DNA of 20,588 nt from UBA9676 sp036522155 (GTDB lineage Bacteria; Actinomycetota; Actinomycetes; Streptosporangiales; Streptosporangiaceae), in contig DATDGI010000153.1 in NCBI GenBank assembly GCA_036522155.1, positions 1 to 20,588 of the forward strand. The letters are read 5' to 3'. Below are positions 20,200-20,588 of the stretch, piece by piece; positions within the stretch are counted from its first letter, which is position 1; every line of letters starts with the position of its first letter. The position numbers were made by a program, and so were the translations under genes. Below the pieces are notes generated by a model. It had not been told where the DNA came from. It worked only from the letters and a program-made list of their open reading frames with translations, and made no database searches.

Positions 20200-20588
20200 A
20201 TGACCACAGCAGATGTTCCCGCCCTTTCTTATTCCTCGGCACCGGGGCGGTGGGTGCTGTCCATCACCGTGCTGGGCTCGGGGATCGCGTCGCTGGATGC
20301 CACGGTCGTCAACATCGCCCTGCCGACCATCGGGCGGGACTTCACGCCGGGGTTGCTGCCCTGCAGTGGGTAATGAACGGTTACACTCTGACGCTGACCG
20401 CATTCCTGCTGATCGGCGGCTCACTGGGCGACCGGTTCGGCAGGCGGAAGGTCTACCTGATCGGGGTCATATGGTTCACCGTTTCCTCGGTGGCGTGCGG
20501 GCTCGCCCCTGACGCGGTGTTCCTCATCGTCACCCGGGTGCTCCAGGGTGCCGGCGCGGCGCTGCTCACGCCGGGAAGCCTGGCGATC
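20200..20588 (+). pseudogene. MFS drug-efflux-type transporter (DHA2 family), frameshifted and cut by window edge
   Basis: From the ATG at 20200 the frame encodes SAPGRWVLSITVLGSGIASLDATVVNIALPTIGRDF in pieces, typical of the first helix of 14-TM EmrB/QacA-like transporters, then ends at TAA 20371-20373 after 57 residues. The +1-shifted frame from about 20345 carries straight on with VAALQWVMNGYTLTLTAFLL and motif A GSLGDRFGRRKVYL, then VLQGAGAALLTPGSLAI to the window edge. One base appears to be missing around 20341-20350. This is either a real inactivating mutation, a sequencing error, or less likely a re-start at ATG 20373. It lies 59 nt after the small protein gene. Confidence 0.85.

Overview
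The window is about 20.6 kb of high-GC DNA with GTG starts, purine-rich Shine-Dalgarno sites, short overlaps and families typical of soil actinomycetes (DUF4389 proteins, FCD-type GntR, TetR, tandem GNAT, RidA, YceI). It looks like chromosomal accessory DNA of a filamentous or otherwise large-genome actinobacterium; genus cannot be read from the sequence. No tRNA, rRNA, CRISPR array or intact insertion sequence was seen.

Region 1 (1-7606) is a compact metabolic locus. Six minus-strand genes run leftwards: a crotonase, a MatB-like acyl-CoA ligase (ATGA overlap), an SDR, an NCS1 transporter, an isochorismatase-like cysteine hydrolase and an ADP-ribosylglycohydrolase-fold protein cut by the window edge. 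Diverging from them are a GntR/FCD regulator and an alpha/beta-hydrolase. The same 13-base element with the palindrome TGGTATACCA lies 39 and 40 nt upstream of the SDR and crotonase starts, which defines a likely regulon. The set (importer, C-N hydrolase, ester/lactone hydrolase, CoA ligase, crotonase, SDR) suggests uptake and breakdown of a small, perhaps nitrogen-containing, compound. Two of the enzymes, the crotonase and the SDR, lack the usual catalytic residues of their families, so the chemistry is not obvious.

Region 2 (7607-11095) holds unrelated small transcription units: a six-helix membrane protein, a YceI protein, a tandem GNAT acetyltransferase, and a RidA-cupin pair. Terminator-like hairpins separate some of them.

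Region 3 (11210-13171) starts with a HigBA-type toxin-antitoxin module with an inverted repeat next to the toxin start. It continues into gene debris: a scrap of IS630-type transposase, an intact small protein of unknown function, the 5' third of a SAM methyltransferase and the 3' end of a membrane protein. This looks like a rearrangement scar.

Region 4 (13297-17132) contains a NYN-LOTUS (OST-HTH) putative RNase, a stomatin/slipin-like SPFH protein without its membrane anchor, an MDR oxidoreductase and a DUF4389 membrane protein.

Region 5 (17208-20588) has an MDR oxidoreductase divergent from a TetR regulator, with two mirror-image operators between them. Next come a broken, inverted second copy of the DUF4389 gene, and a Rieske protein - small protein - MFS transporter run in which the MFS gene carries a frameshift.
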